64,000 bases of DNA from an uncultured Desulfomonile sp. (lineage in GTDB: Bacteria; Desulfobacterota; Desulfomonilia; Desulfomonilales; Desulfomonilaceae). Both the position numbers and the translations under genes were made by a program. Shown here piece after piece: positions 52,743 to 61,946 of this stretch (position 1 is its first letter; every line of letters starts with the position of its first letter). The notes beneath the pieces were generated by a model. It did not search any database. It saw nothing but the letters and a program-made list of their open reading frames with translations, and had not been told where the DNA came from. The stretch is from the NCBI GenBank assembly GCA_903952205.1, contig CAJBEZ010000036.1, positions 124,001 through 188,000 on the forward strand, written 5' to 3'.

Positions 52743-53777
52743 ATGCGTGTAGCTTTAGTATTTCACAAAAACCCCTTTGCGCCGCCGGCGGGCATTGATC
52801 TGATAAGGTTGAGGGCCATATCTGCGGGCCTTAACAAAAGGGGAATCGAAACCGACATAGTCGCTCCAGTCTCCCGCCGTGGTGTGCTGGAAGGTAACAT
52901 TAAAGTGTACGGCGTCGAACGCCTCCATGATTCTTCGGCCTATGACATCGTCAAAACCTGCTACCATGATTCCATAAGATTTGTACCTCCCGCTCAAAGA
53001 ATTGTTGTTTCCCGAATAGTCCGTGTTGTCGACAGCAAGTTTCCCGAGAGAGATCAAAAATTTAGATCCAGTTTACTGGAATGTCAGAAAATGATCAGCG
53101 AGAGGGCTTGCGCAGTAATATTCAATAACAACGAAAACAGGTCCAGATGGACAAGCCTTTACGGTGAATCAACAGAAACAGAATTGGTGCCTACAGGCTG
53201 TCCTTCCGTCACTCCAGTTCAGAATAAGACCCCGTACAGCGCCGGCAAGAAAATATTGCTCTTTCTTGGAAGCTTAGCGGCGACAAGAATGGCGCAGATT
53301 ATGAACGAACTGGCGGAGCGCGTTTCGGACGTGGCCGAAATTCACCTGGTGGGCCTTAACAAAACTGAGATGTATGGCTCTGGGGCTGCACTTAGCCCTT
53401 TAATTGTAAACCACGGGGAAAAGACCGAACAGGAAACTTGGAACTACATTTACAATGCTGACCTGGGACTGGCGTTTGCTACAGGGTCCCTTCCTTTTGA
53501 CAATGACATTTCAAAAATCTATAGTTATTTACGTGGCGGATTGCCCACGCTTTCTGAAGAACCAATTTTGAACAACAAATTGGTAGAGGGCCTTGGATAC
53601 GGGTCTACCTTTGGATACGGGGATATGGAAGCGCTCGTTTCATCTTGTAGGAGGCTCTTGGCCAACCCCCCTCTAGGAAAAAGGGAACACGTCATGCGGA
53701 TCATGGCAAGAGACCACTCCTGGGATGAACGAGTCGGAAGATACGTCAAGTTGTTTAACAAGCTCATGAAGCGTTAA
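52743..53777 (+). CDS. Glycosyltransferase-like GT-B protein
   Basis: 344 residues. The N-terminus MRVALVFHKNPFAPPAGIDLIRLRAIS and the later KILLFLGSLAATRM with EIHLVGLNKTEM suggest the two Rossmann halves of a GT-B glycosyltransferase. The usual E-x7-E is replaced by a GGLPTLSEEP loop, so the family is uncertain. GAGA precedes the ATG weakly. It leads a plus-strand run: B12 radical-SAM, GNAT-like and second radical-SAM genes. Confidence 0.7.
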   Translation: MRVALVFHKNPFAPPAGIDLIRLRAISAGLNKRGIETDIVAPVSRRGVLEGNIKVYGVERLHDSSAYDIVKTCYHDSIRFVPPAQRIVVSRIVRVVDSKFPERDQKFRSSLLECQKMISERACAVIFNNNENRSRWTSLYGESTETELVPTGCPSVTPVQNKTPYSAGKKILLFLGSLAATRMAQIMNELAERVSDVAEIHLVGLNKTEMYGSGAALSPLIVNHGEKTEQETWNYIYNADLGLAFATGSLPFDNDISKIYSYLRGGLPTLSEEPILNNKLVEGLGYGSTFGYGDMEALVSSCRRLLANPPLGKREHVMRIMARDHSWDERVGRYVKLFNKLMKR

Positions 53778-53807
53778 TTTTAGAGATCAACGAACTAGGA
53801 AAGCGAT

Positions 53808-55271
53808 ATGAAGTTTGTTCTTGTCCGCCCTCCATTCTATTCACTGTTTGGGTTGTGCAGCCCTAAAATGAAGACATATCCTCTCAACCTTCTGTACCTG
53901 GCAACGTATGTTAAACAGAATTCAGATTGGGAGGTAGCAATATTTGATGGAGAAAATCTGATTCTTTCAGACAGACCCTTGCCCGTCAATACTGCCCCTG
54001 AACTGGTGATGAATTCAGAAATACCCCGAATGAAGAAATTGCTCAATAACCCAGATCACGAAATCTGGAATATGGTCGAATCCCAGATCGTTGCCCATAA
54101 ACCTGACCTTGTTGGTATTACCTGCAATTCTGGTAACATGGACACAGTTCGCATAATTGTAAAGAGATTGAAGAGGATTGGTATTCCTGTTGTGCTTGGA
54201 GGTAGTCACCCTACAGCCTTGCCGGAACAAAGTCTTTTTTACACTTCCGCTGATATGGCGGTCACAGGGGAAGGCGAACTTGCGCTGCTAAGCCTGCTGA
54301 AGGCGCTGGAAAGCAAGGCCGATTTGTCATCTGTTCCATCGCTGGTATGGAAACGTCTTGGGAAAATAGTAATTAATCACAGGGCCGAACTTATTAGTGA
54401 CATTGATTCTTTGCCAATTCCCGACAGATCATTAATTGATAGGCGTAAATATTTTGGGGAAGTCCTTTTGACCGGCAGGGGGTGTCCTTTCAATTGCGCG
54501 TACTGCGCTTCCAGGAACATCTGGGGGAAAAAGACTAGACTGAGGTCGGTCGGTTCTATCATCCAGGAGCTTTCTGAAATAAGAAGCGACATAGGAAAAT
54601 TACAAAAAAAGGACAAAGATGTTTCTTCGAGCGCATCTCTCTCCGACAATGCAATGATCGACCTCAGGCCGGGAATATGGGTAGTCAAGGTTGTAGACGA
54701 TACATTTACCGTGGTGAAGTCAAGAACCATGGAATTACTCGACACCATAATCAACAATCGACTAAATTGCTTTGAATTTACCGGCGGCGTGAGGGCCGAC
54801 ACCCTTGACGAGAAGCTTGTAAGAAAAATGAAAGAAGCAAACTTCAAACGCGTGACCCTCGGAGTTGAGAGTGGAAGCCCGAAGATATTAAAATTGATCA
54901 GAAAAGGCGAGAGCAACGATCATGTTATTAGGGCCGTGAAAATGCTCCGGGAAGAAGGCATAATGTCGCACGCTTTTTTCATGATAGGTTTTCCCGGTGA
55001 AACGAAAGAAGACATTGAACTGAGCAAGAAGTTGATACTTGAAGCGCAACCGGATCACGTCGAAATAAACATGGTGACCCCTTATCCGGGGACAGACATC
55101 TTCACACAAATAATTACGGAAGAACCCAATAATATAGATCGCTGGTACAGATGGTTCCATCAGGGGCTGGCTACACACTCTGAAGCTCTGGGATATGATC
55201 TCGACGAGGCCTACAGGGAATTTCTCGAATTTGCTCGAGACTATCACGTGTCGAGACAAAATGTCTCTTAA
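53808..55271 (+). CDS. B12-binding-domain radical SAM protein, BchE-like
   Basis: 487 residues. The N-terminal B12-binding-like domain spans about 1-185 (MKFVLVRPPFYSLFGL, later VLGGSHPTALPEQSL and VTGEGELALLSLL). The radical-SAM cluster is in GRGCPFNCAYCASRNIWG near residue 225. Between the cluster and the usual DDTFT strand sits an unusual insert of about 30 residues rich in Lys, Asp and Ser (residues about 265-295). Such enzymes methylate, cyclise or rearrange lipids and tetrapyrroles. The start lies 30 bases after the glycosyltransferase-like gene, so they are likely co-transcribed. Confidence 0.85.
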   Translation: MKFVLVRPPFYSLFGLCSPKMKTYPLNLLYLATYVKQNSDWEVAIFDGENLILSDRPLPVNTAPELVMNSEIPRMKKLLNNPDHEIWNMVESQIVAHKPDLVGITCNSGNMDTVRIIVKRLKRIGIPVVLGGSHPTALPEQSLFYTSADMAVTGEGELALLSLLKALESKADLSSVPSLVWKRLGKIVINHRAELISDIDSLPIPDRSLIDRRKYFGEVLLTGRGCPFNCAYCASRNIWGKKTRLRSVGSIIQELSEIRSDIGKLQKKDKDVSSSASLSDNAMIDLRPGIWVVKVVDDTFTVVKSRTMELLDTIINNRLNCFEFTGGVRADTLDEKLVRKMKEANFKRVTLGVESGSPKILKLIRKGESNDHVIRAVKMLREEGIMSHAFFMIGFPGETKEDIELSKKLILEAQPDHVEINMVTPYPGTDIFTQIITEEPNNIDRWYRWFHQGLATHSEALGYDLDEAYREFLEFARDYHVSRQNVS

Positions 55272-55399
55272 CAGGCGGATCAAGATGTGGCCATAATTTG
55301 GGCCTGCTTTGCGTGCACTGGAACATTATCCACGCAAGACTGTTTCGGGGCTCAAATTGGGATTTTCTCTTTTACTCCCTGACGAAAGGATTTGGGATA

Positions 55400-56545
55400 A
55401 TGCTGGACATAGAAATTGTTACCGTTCGGACCCGCAATGATTTAAAAGAATTCGTGAATTTGCCTTGGTCGATTTATCACTCCCTGGACAACTGGGTCCC
55501 TCCTCTAAAGAGAGATTTCAGAAGACTCCTGGATACAAAAAAGCATCCTTTTTGGAAATTTGCTCAACGCGAACTCTTTATTGCAAAGAAAAACGGACAA
55601 ACGGTTGGAAGAATAGCCGCTATAATAGACACTAATTATAATCAGTATCACAAAGAGAAAATGGGAATCTGGGGGTTTTTCGAGTGTTTTAATGATCCTG
55701 ACGTCGCTACAACTCTATTCGCATCTGCTGAAGACTGGGTCAGATCAAGGGGCATGGAGTTTATCCGGGGTCCTCTCAATCCGTCCACCAATTATGAGGT
55801 TGGTCTTTTGGTCGAAGGATTTGAACACCTTCCCAGCATCATGATGCCATGGAACTTTCCATACTACCGGGATCTTGTCGAAAATTCGGGGTACGTTAAA
55901 GAAAAAGATTTGTTCACTTTTAGGATTGCTCAAACAGATCCGATAGGAGCGCGTATTGAAAGACTCAGCAGGAGAATTTTAAGACAAGGACATGTGAGTG
56001 TTAGAAACATTTCCAGAAAGGACTATGCCGCAGATATAAGGCTTCTCGCTAGTTTGTACACCGATGCATGGTCAACAAACTGGGGATTTGTACCGATGAG
56101 CGATGGTGAAATTCGTGAAATGGGGAGAAACTTGATACGAATTCTGGAAGATAATCTGGTATTTTTTGTCCTTTACGATGGAAAACCGGCAGGGATAGGC
56201 ATGATGTTACCTGACATGAATCCTTTTCTTAAACAGGCCAATGGACGTATCGGAATTTCTTCTGGAATCAAATTCTTATTCAGACGGAGATTTAACGCAG
56301 GCTTGCGAGTCGCCATGGCTGGAGTAAAAAAACAGTTTCACAGATTGGGGCTGCCACTCGTTATGTATCACTATATGAACCTTGTTTTTCGCAAAAATCA
56401 AAATGTTAAATTTGTAGAATTTGGATGGACTCTGGAAGATAACAAAGAAATTAATGACATAGTGATCGAGGTAGGGGCTAAAAAATCCAGCGTGTACAGA
56501 ATTTTTCGTAAGTCCTTAATCCAGGAACCAGGTATCGCTCACTAG
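55400..56545 (+). CDS. Large GNAT-like acyltransferase
   Basis: 381 residues from ATG 55400. The N-terminal half has a GNAT-like pattern with ELFIAKKNGQTVGRIAAIIDTNYN; the second half (GWTLEDNKEINDIVIEVG) also resembles an acetyltransferase core. It may be a double-GNAT or FemX-like protein, and the substrate is unknown. The frame reaches 55298, but those 34 residues show no ribosome site and low coding quality; GGATTTGGGATA precedes ATG 55400. It sits between the two radical-SAM genes, so an acyl or amino group could be added to the same product. Confidence 0.72.
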   Translation: MLDIEIVTVRTRNDLKEFVNLPWSIYHSLDNWVPPLKRDFRRLLDTKKHPFWKFAQRELFIAKKNGQTVGRIAAIIDTNYNQYHKEKMGIWGFFECFNDPDVATTLFASAEDWVRSRGMEFIRGPLNPSTNYEVGLLVEGFEHLPSIMMPWNFPYYRDLVENSGYVKEKDLFTFRIAQTDPIGARIERLSRRILRQGHVSVRNISRKDYAADIRLLASLYTDAWSTNWGFVPMSDGEIREMGRNLIRILEDNLVFFVLYDGKPAGIGMMLPDMNPFLKQANGRIGISSGIKFLFRRRFNAGLRVAMAGVKKQFHRLGLPLVMYHYMNLVFRKNQNVKFVEFGWTLEDNKEINDIVIEVGAKKSSVYRIFRKSLIQEPGIAH

Positions 56546-56675
56546 AATGGTCTTTCCAATCTCTTTCAGCAATGCATGGTGGGAACAGAAGATCTTAAGT
56601 GATTGGGCAGAGGGCCACGTTGCGAAAGACTCATCGATTTTATATTAATTTCTCATTGTAGGAGTGTATGGATCA

Positions 56676-58250
56676 TTGAAAATTCTGATGATAAATCCAG
56701 ACTTTCCGCCATCTTATTGGAGTTTCCCTGAGCAGTTGAAGTTTCAGGCGGCAAAGACAATGCTACCTCCCCTGGGACTATTAACAGTTGCAGCCATATT
56801 ACCCCAACACTGGGAGATCCGTCTTGTAGACTTAGCGGCGCAACCAGCGACGGATTTAGACTGGGCTTGGGCTGACCTGGTAATGTTGTCGGGAATGCTG
56901 ATTCAAAAAGATGAACTTCTGGTTCTCATTCGGGAAGCGAAGAGACGCGGTAAAACCGTAGTGACTGGAGGACCTTACGCCACTTCGGTCCCTGATGAGC
57001 CTCTTGCGGCTGGATGTGATTTCGTTGTCAAAGGAGAAGCTGAAAACACCATTCCAATTCTTATTGAAACGCTAAAGCAAGGGCAGTTGAACGGCGTCAT
57101 AGAATATCCTGAAAAACCGGACGTTTCTCAAACACCTGTTCCACGATTTGACCTGATTGACTTCGGAAATTACGCTTCTCTGGGCATTCAAACGTCAAGA
57201 GGATGTCCTTTTGACTGTGAGTTTTGCGACATCGTAAATTTATATGGTTCTAAACCAAGATATAAAACATCTTCCCAGATTATCAGTGAACTTGACGCCA
57301 TATACAAACTTGGATGGCGAAGTACCGTCTTCATCTGTGACGATAACTTTATCGGTAGCAGGAAGCATGCAAAGTCCCTGCTGAAAGACATGAACACCTG
57401 GATGAAAGATCATTCCAGCCCATTTTCCTTCATTACCCAGGCTTCAGTAAATTTGGGGCAGGACAAAGAAATGATAGATCTTATGACTGAGCCAAATTTC
57501 TCTACCGTGTTTGTTGGACTGGAGTCTCCCGATGAAGATGTTTTGGCGATTGCCAACAAATTTCAGAACATCAGAAATCCGATGTTGGAATCAGTTCGCA
57601 ATATTAATAAAAATGGACTCACGGTGTTGGGAAGTTTCATAATAGGGTTTGACGGTGAAAGACCAGGCGCAGGTCAAAGAATAGCCTCGTTTGTGGATAT
57701 TGCGAACATTCCCGTTGTCATGATCAACAAACTTCAGGCTGCCCCAAATACGAAGCTCTGGGATCGATTGAAAAAGGAGAAAAGACTTTGCGAACAACTC
57801 GGATCTGGAAATTCCACTATTGGCGAGATGAATTTCTTACCGTCAAGACCGGAAACCGATATTGATCGAGAATTTGTGGCATTGTGGGATGAAGTCTACG
57901 ACGCGTCAAATTTTTTGAGACGTACCTATAATTATTACTTAACGATGAGGCCCACTAGAAAAGCGATGGCAAAACTCAAGGGCAGAAAATCGGCGCCCGA
58001 ATCAATAACTCCCCGCTCAGGTGTTTCTTTGTACAAATCTTTGTTGGATCTTTCACATCTGCTAAGGCTTTGCTGGCTGCAGGGTGTGGTTTCAAAGGCA
58101 CGAGTTCAGTATTGGAAACAGTTTTTAGGTATTCTAAGGAGAAATCCGAGCCGGTTCGTCCAGTATCTTACGGCTTGCGCTATGGGCGAGGACATGTTTG
58201 AACTCAGAAGAAAGATTATTGAAGCGCACCTGAGGGAAGAAATTAAGTAA
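56676..58250 (+). CDS. B12-binding-domain radical SAM protein with DUF4070-type C-terminus
   Basis: 524 residues. The N-terminal B12-binding-like domain begins MKILMINPDFPPSYWSF, a pattern shared with HpnP, the hopanoid C-2 methylase, and its relatives. The cluster motif is in SRGCPFDCEFCDI, followed by KPRYKTSSQI. The C-terminal half fits DUF4070. HpnP itself needs hopanoids, and no squalene or hopene genes lie here, so I do not call it HpnP. AGGAG lies 11 bases before TTG 56676; the GTG at 56664 overlaps that site. Confidence 0.83.
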   Translation: MKILMINPDFPPSYWSFPEQLKFQAAKTMLPPLGLLTVAAILPQHWEIRLVDLAAQPATDLDWAWADLVMLSGMLIQKDELLVLIREAKRRGKTVVTGGPYATSVPDEPLAAGCDFVVKGEAENTIPILIETLKQGQLNGVIEYPEKPDVSQTPVPRFDLIDFGNYASLGIQTSRGCPFDCEFCDIVNLYGSKPRYKTSSQIISELDAIYKLGWRSTVFICDDNFIGSRKHAKSLLKDMNTWMKDHSSPFSFITQASVNLGQDKEMIDLMTEPNFSTVFVGLESPDEDVLAIANKFQNIRNPMLESVRNINKNGLTVLGSFIIGFDGERPGAGQRIASFVDIANIPVVMINKLQAAPNTKLWDRLKKEKRLCEQLGSGNSTIGEMNFLPSRPETDIDREFVALWDEVYDASNFLRRTYNYYLTMRPTRKAMAKLKGRKSAPESITPRSGVSLYKSLLDLSHLLRLCWLQGVVSKARVQYWKQFLGILRRNPSRFVQYLTACAMGEDMFELRRKIIEAHLREEIK

Positions 58251-58362
58251 TTGATGGTCATAAACAAGATGGGTAGTTTTCATCATGTCGCGACCTATCA
58301 ACGTCCTGATACGCCTTGAATAGAGGAGCGGAAGATTAATTTCATAAATATGCGTAAAGGTG

Positions 58363-58390
58363 TTGACAGTTGGATTCATTTTGTTAAACT
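58363..58390 (+). promoter_or_regulatory. Promoter of the initiator tRNA
   Basis: TTGACA is followed after 16 bases by TAAACT, 11 bases before the first tRNA base. The -35 is perfect. Confidence 0.75.
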
Positions 58391-58400
58391 AAAAGGATGC

Positions 58401-58477
<77 letters not shown>

Positions 58478-58493
58478 TTTTCTAAGAGGTTAC

Positions 58494-58518
58494 AGGTTAA
58501 TTCCGGTGGCCTTTTTTT
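58494..58518 (+). terminator. Terminator after the initiator tRNA
   Basis: AGGTTA pairs with TGGCCT (two G-U pairs) around a 7-base loop, and seven T follow. It ends the tRNA transcript. Confidence 0.7.
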
Positions 58519-58820
58519 ATCGTACCCCTTCCTCTCCATTAACTACCAAGAATAGATCTCCATAGTTCCTTTCTTTTAGAATATTGTTTACTGATATTCC
58601 ATTCGGGTCTATCATCAAACCATCCAAATTTTTTGGAGCGGTTTGCAATAAGTTGGAGTATTTCACCGAATATTTATCAGAACTGGAAATTTTTATTTGG
58701 CATACGAATTGCTTGGTCTAAGATGCTGTATTCATCTAACTAGTTGGAACAGGCGGGTAGAATATCGAAGTTCAGCCTGTTTAGCTGTAGCAAGGTTGTT
58801 ATTCAGGCAGGAGGTAATCA
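58519..58820 (+). other. Intergenic leader before the CBS-ACT gene, with an inverted repeat
   Basis: 300 bases with no gene. AACAGGC (58748-58754) and GCCTGTT (58775-58781) form an inverted repeat. A second CAGGC at 58804-58808 sits just before the GGAGG (58810-58814) of the next gene. The GCCTG could pair with either copy, so mutually exclusive folds near the ribosome site are possible. Confidence 0.4.
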
Positions 58821-59498
58821 ATGCTGGTTAAAGATTGGATGAGTAAAAAAGTCATTACCGTTGACGTGAACGATTCAATGCAACACGCGATAAACCTTTT
58901 GATGGAAAATGACATAAGCATTATGCCTGTATTGGAAGAAGGGAAACTGGTTGGAGTTGTCACGGACCGGGATTTAAAAAGAGCCTCACCTTCCGACGCA
59001 GTCATGCTGGACATTCAGAGAATACTCTACCTTCTGTCTAAACTTGAGGTTGGAGCAATCATGAGCAGGTTTCCCGTAACCTTGGCCATAGATCACACCG
59101 TTGAAGAAGCGGCTGAAATCATGGTTAAAAATAAGATTTCCGGGGCCCCTGTTGTTGATGAGTCAGGAGAAATTAGAGGAATCATCACAAAAAATGACTT
59201 GTTCAAGGCAATGATGGCATTGAGTGGGCTTGCTCACAAGGGAGTTCAGTTTGGGTTTTTATTGGAAGACAGACCCGGTTCAATTAAGGAAATAACTGAT
59301 GTGATTCGTGGATACAACGCCAGGCTTGTGAGTGTCTTGAGTTGTTATGAACAGGCCCCCGAAGGTTATCGCAACGTCTACATCAGGGCATTCAATATTG
59401 ACAGGGAAAACATGCAAAGCATGAAGGAAGAACTAAGGAAAAAAGCCAAGATGCTTTATATGGTAGACCACAGGGATAATTTTAGAGAAATATACTGA
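58821..59498 (+). CDS. CBS-CBS-ACT regulatory protein, AcuB-like
   Basis: 225 residues. Two CBS domains (about 5-60 and 75-135: [12 protein letters not shown], then [13 protein letters not shown]) precede an ACT domain (about 142-220, [13 protein letters not shown]). The order matches AcuB, which in Bacillus belongs to the acetoin locus; here no acetoin genes are seen. CBS domains bind adenylates and ACT domains bind amino acids, so it is probably a cytoplasmic sensor. GGAGG stands six bases before the ATG. The macro-domain gene follows after seven bases. Confidence 0.85.
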   Translation: MLVKDWMSKKVITVDVNDSMQHAINLLMENDISIMPVLEEGKLVGVVTDRDLKRASPSDAVMLDIQRILYLLSKLEVGAIMSRFPVTLAIDHTVEEAAEIMVKNKISGAPVVDESGEIRGIITKNDLFKAMMALSGLAHKGVQFGFLLEDRPGSIKEITDVIRGYNARLVSVLSCYEQAPEGYRNVYIRAFNIDRENMQSMKEELRKKAKMLYMVDHRDNFREIY

Positions 59499-59505
59499 AG
59501 ATTGC

Positions 59506-60018
59506 ATGAAGGAGCAAATTCATCTGACCCTTGGAGATTTGACGAGACTTAAGGTGGACGCCATAGTCAACGCCGCCAACAAGAGTCTTCTGGGTGGAGG
59601 TGGAGTCGACGGCGCCATACACCGTTCCGCCGGCCCAGGATTACTCGAAGAATGCCAAACCTTGGGAGGATGCGAAACAGGTGACGCAAAGATTACAAAA
59701 GCCTACCAGTTGTTGGCTCGGCATGTCATTCACACAGTTGGGCCGGTTTACCGTGGAGGCCATTCCGGTGAAGCCTTGAAGCTTGCGAGTTGTTATCGCC
59801 GCTGTTTTGAGGTAGCCGCCGGGAGCAATATCGGATCTATCGCTTTCCCATCAATCAGCACTGGCGCTTATGGATATCCTGTCGGGGAGGCCTGTCGAAT
59901 AGCTTTGACCATTTCACTTGAACAGCTTGCGAAATTCACTCAAATCGAGAGCGTGGTCTTTGTTACATTTTCCGGAAAGGACCTCTTGACCTACGCAAGA
60001 CAACTGGCCGAAATGTGA
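59506..60018 (+). CDS. Macro-domain protein, O-acetyl-ADP-ribose deacetylase type
   Basis: 170 residues: a single macro domain. The ADP-ribose site is [23 protein letters not shown], the loop [11 protein letters not shown], and the second phosphate loop [12 protein letters not shown]. The family hydrolyses O-acetyl-ADP-ribose (YmdB type) or removes ADP-ribose from proteins. It lies seven bases after the AcuB-like gene and so is likely co-transcribed, which links acetyl or ADP-ribose metabolism to CBS/ACT sensing. Confidence 0.92.
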   Translation: MKEQIHLTLGDLTRLKVDAIVNAANKSLLGGGGVDGAIHRSAGPGLLEECQTLGGCETGDAKITKAYQLLARHVIHTVGPVYRGGHSGEALKLASCYRRCFEVAAGSNIGSIAFPSISTGAYGYPVGEACRIALTISLEQLAKFTQIESVVFVTFSGKDLLTYARQLAEM

Positions 60019-60048
60019 AGGACAGGCTTGGTATTCAGGACGTCCCCG

Positions 60049-60672
60049 CTAAGGCCGGATTTGGATGCTAATAAATATCATTAATCCAAATGCCGCTATT
60101 ATAGCGCCGGATATCTTGTTTAGAATCAGAATGCCCGCCGTATTAAGCTTGCCATGAAACAAACTTATTATACCACTGAGGATCACCCACCACAGAGATG
60201 ATCCACAAAATACTCCCAGTATAAGGATTCCGGTCAAGTGTGGCTCGCCCGGGACCGCTACTGCTCCCGACGCTGCAAATAAAGCGGCGAAAGAGATAAT
60301 CGTTAGAGGATTGGTCAATGTCAGAATCAGCGTTGAGAGGTAGTTTCCAATGAACCCATGTTCAGTCCCTTTTGTAGTTTTTTCGCGAGGCTTGGAAACA
60401 AAAATCCTCACCCCGAGGTAACAAAGAAATGCGCCACCCATCAATCGTAAAACCAGTGAATTGTTCATCAGGAAATTAGAGAAGAGCGTTAGTCCAAAAC
60501 CTGCTATAGATCCGTAAATTCCATCTGCAGTAGCCGCTCCCAATCCAGATACCAGCCCTGCCATTCTACCATGGGTCAAAGTTCGTCTTATCAGCAACAG
60601 ACCAATCGGACCAACAGGAATTGCCAGCGAAAAGCCTATTAATATGCCTTTAATAAAATAGCTTATGGCCAT
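60049..60672 (-). CDS. LysE-family exporter
   Basis: 207 residues with about six membrane helices. The N-terminus GFSLAIPVGPIGLLLIRRTLTHG and the GLGAATADGIYGSIAGFGL loop match LysE/RhtB-type amino-acid exporters. It pushes amino acids or related compounds out across the inner membrane. It converges on the macro-domain gene and lies 38 bases after the NAGPA-like gene on its own strand. Confidence 0.9.
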   Translation of the reverse strand: MAISYFIKGILIGFSLAIPVGPIGLLLIRRTLTHGRMAGLVSGLGAATADGIYGSIAGFGLTLFSNFLMNNSLVLRLMGGAFLCYLGVRIFVSKPREKTTKGTEHGFIGNYLSTLILTLTNPLTIISFAALFAASGAVAVPGEPHLTGILILGVFCGSSLWWVILSGIISLFHGKLNTAGILILNKISGAIIAAFGLMIFISIQIRP

Positions 60673-60710
60673 GAACTCATGGGTTCATCCCTTGGGCCCA
60701 GCAAGAAGCG

Positions 60711-61946
60711 CTATTTTTCGTAGAAGGCGAAAAAATCTTTTGCGTAACCCTGGTCGTAACGTTTCATTGTATATTGAAGCTGTTCTGGAGAAAGCCGATC
60801 TCTTTTGATAATCTTGTTATTTTCGTCCCGAAAATAAAAATTGCATACGATATTATGGATGTTGGCATCACCGTGTATGGCCCTCTTGCATCCTGCAAGA
60901 ACCAGCGCTTTAGCAAGATCTTTAGTGCCAACATGGTGGCCCATGGCAAAAACCAGGTTTCCGTCATCCCTGACGCCAAAAGCGGTCCTGTTCGCCAGAA
61001 ACCAGAACTCGTTGTTCATAGTGCTTCTACCGTCGTTATCAATTAGGAAGCCACCAAGACCAAGTTCTGAATCAGTAATTCTACCATTTTTTAATACCTG
61101 GTTGACTACCTTTCCATCTCTCACGATAAGATGACGTAACTGACGAGCGTCCTTGATTGACGACACAGGTATGTCGTTAGACCATTCCAGGACATCTACA
61201 GAGTCGTCTTTATAAATGACGAGAGTCGCCATGCCTGGAACCATTGGATAGACAATCTGACCTCTAAATATTGCCCCCGCTCCCCTGGCGTGCTGCTGCA
61301 TCCACATGGCGTTAGTGATGGCCACAATTCTGGATAGAGATTCCCTGGATGAAGTATCAGATACCTGGTATATGCCGGGCTCGGTCTGACCAATAAAAAG
61401 CCTGACTTTGATGCGGCTCATGTCAAATGCCGCCATGTAAACCACTGCATTGGGGAACTCAATACTCGGGCGGTAAACTGTTTTATGTATAAGAGGAATC
61501 CCGTCGGAAGTAGAAGGAGTGTCCTGACTAACCCAGATCCCCTCTCCTTCAAGTTTTGGCGATGAATACAAAGGTGGAATGGTTTCAAGCGCGGTCTTTC
61601 GACTATCTGAATCTTCAGCGGCGCTTTTAGTCGGACTTGTAAAACTTTGTTCGATTTCCTGACCGAAATCTTCTTTCTCAAGTTTTGCGCTTAACTCTGG
61701 TGGTTGTTCCACTGGAAGTCGGTTGAGAACAGCTTCAAGCCATTCGGGCACAGGAATATAATCGAAAAGGGCTTTTTCGAGATCCTCATTCGACGCCTGA
61801 ATCCTAGCTTCGCCCCCTAGTTCCTCTGTTGATTGACGGTCGTTGGCAAGGGCTGAAACAGTCAGGAAGATACAGATTGTCGCAACAATTGGAAACTTTA
61901 CAAATATACTGAAACGCGCACCCACTATTTGACTCCCAATGGACAA
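60711..61946 (-). CDS. Exported NAGPA-like (phosphodiester glycosidase) protein
   Basis: 411 residues with a signal-like N-terminus, about 130 residues of low-complexity Glu/Ser/Pro-rich spacer, and a C-terminal domain similar to NAGPA/DUF2233. The catalytic-loop region reads ANRTAFGVRDDGNLVFAMGHH, followed by AKALVLAGCKRAIHGDANIHN where active members usually show a DGG. The loss of that motif makes activity doubtful. It is probably periplasmic or outer-membrane-associated. A LysE exporter follows. Confidence 0.7.
   Translation of the reverse strand: MSIGSQIVGARFSIFVKFPIVATICIFLTVSALANDRQSTEELGGEARIQASNEDLEKALFDYIPVPEWLEAVLNRLPVEQPPELSAKLEKEDFGQEIEQSFTSPTKSAAEDSDSRKTALETIPPLYSSPKLEGEGIWVSQDTPSTSDGIPLIHKTVYRPSIEFPNAVVYMAAFDMSRIKVRLFIGQTEPGIYQVSDTSSRESLSRIVAITNAMWMQQHARGAGAIFRGQIVYPMVPGMATLVIYKDDSVDVLEWSNDIPVSSIKDARQLRHLIVRDGKVVNQVLKNGRITDSELGLGGFLIDNDGRSTMNNEFWFLANRTAFGVRDDGNLVFAMGHHVGTKDLAKALVLAGCKRAIHGDANIHNIVCNFYFRDENNKIIKRDRLSPEQLQYTMKRYDQGYAKDFFAFYEK

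Noticed and set aside
56676-58250. Calling the second B12 radical SAM enzyme HpnP
   Set aside because: The N-terminus and motif fit the wider family, but no hopanoid genes are present and the specific residues were not verified.
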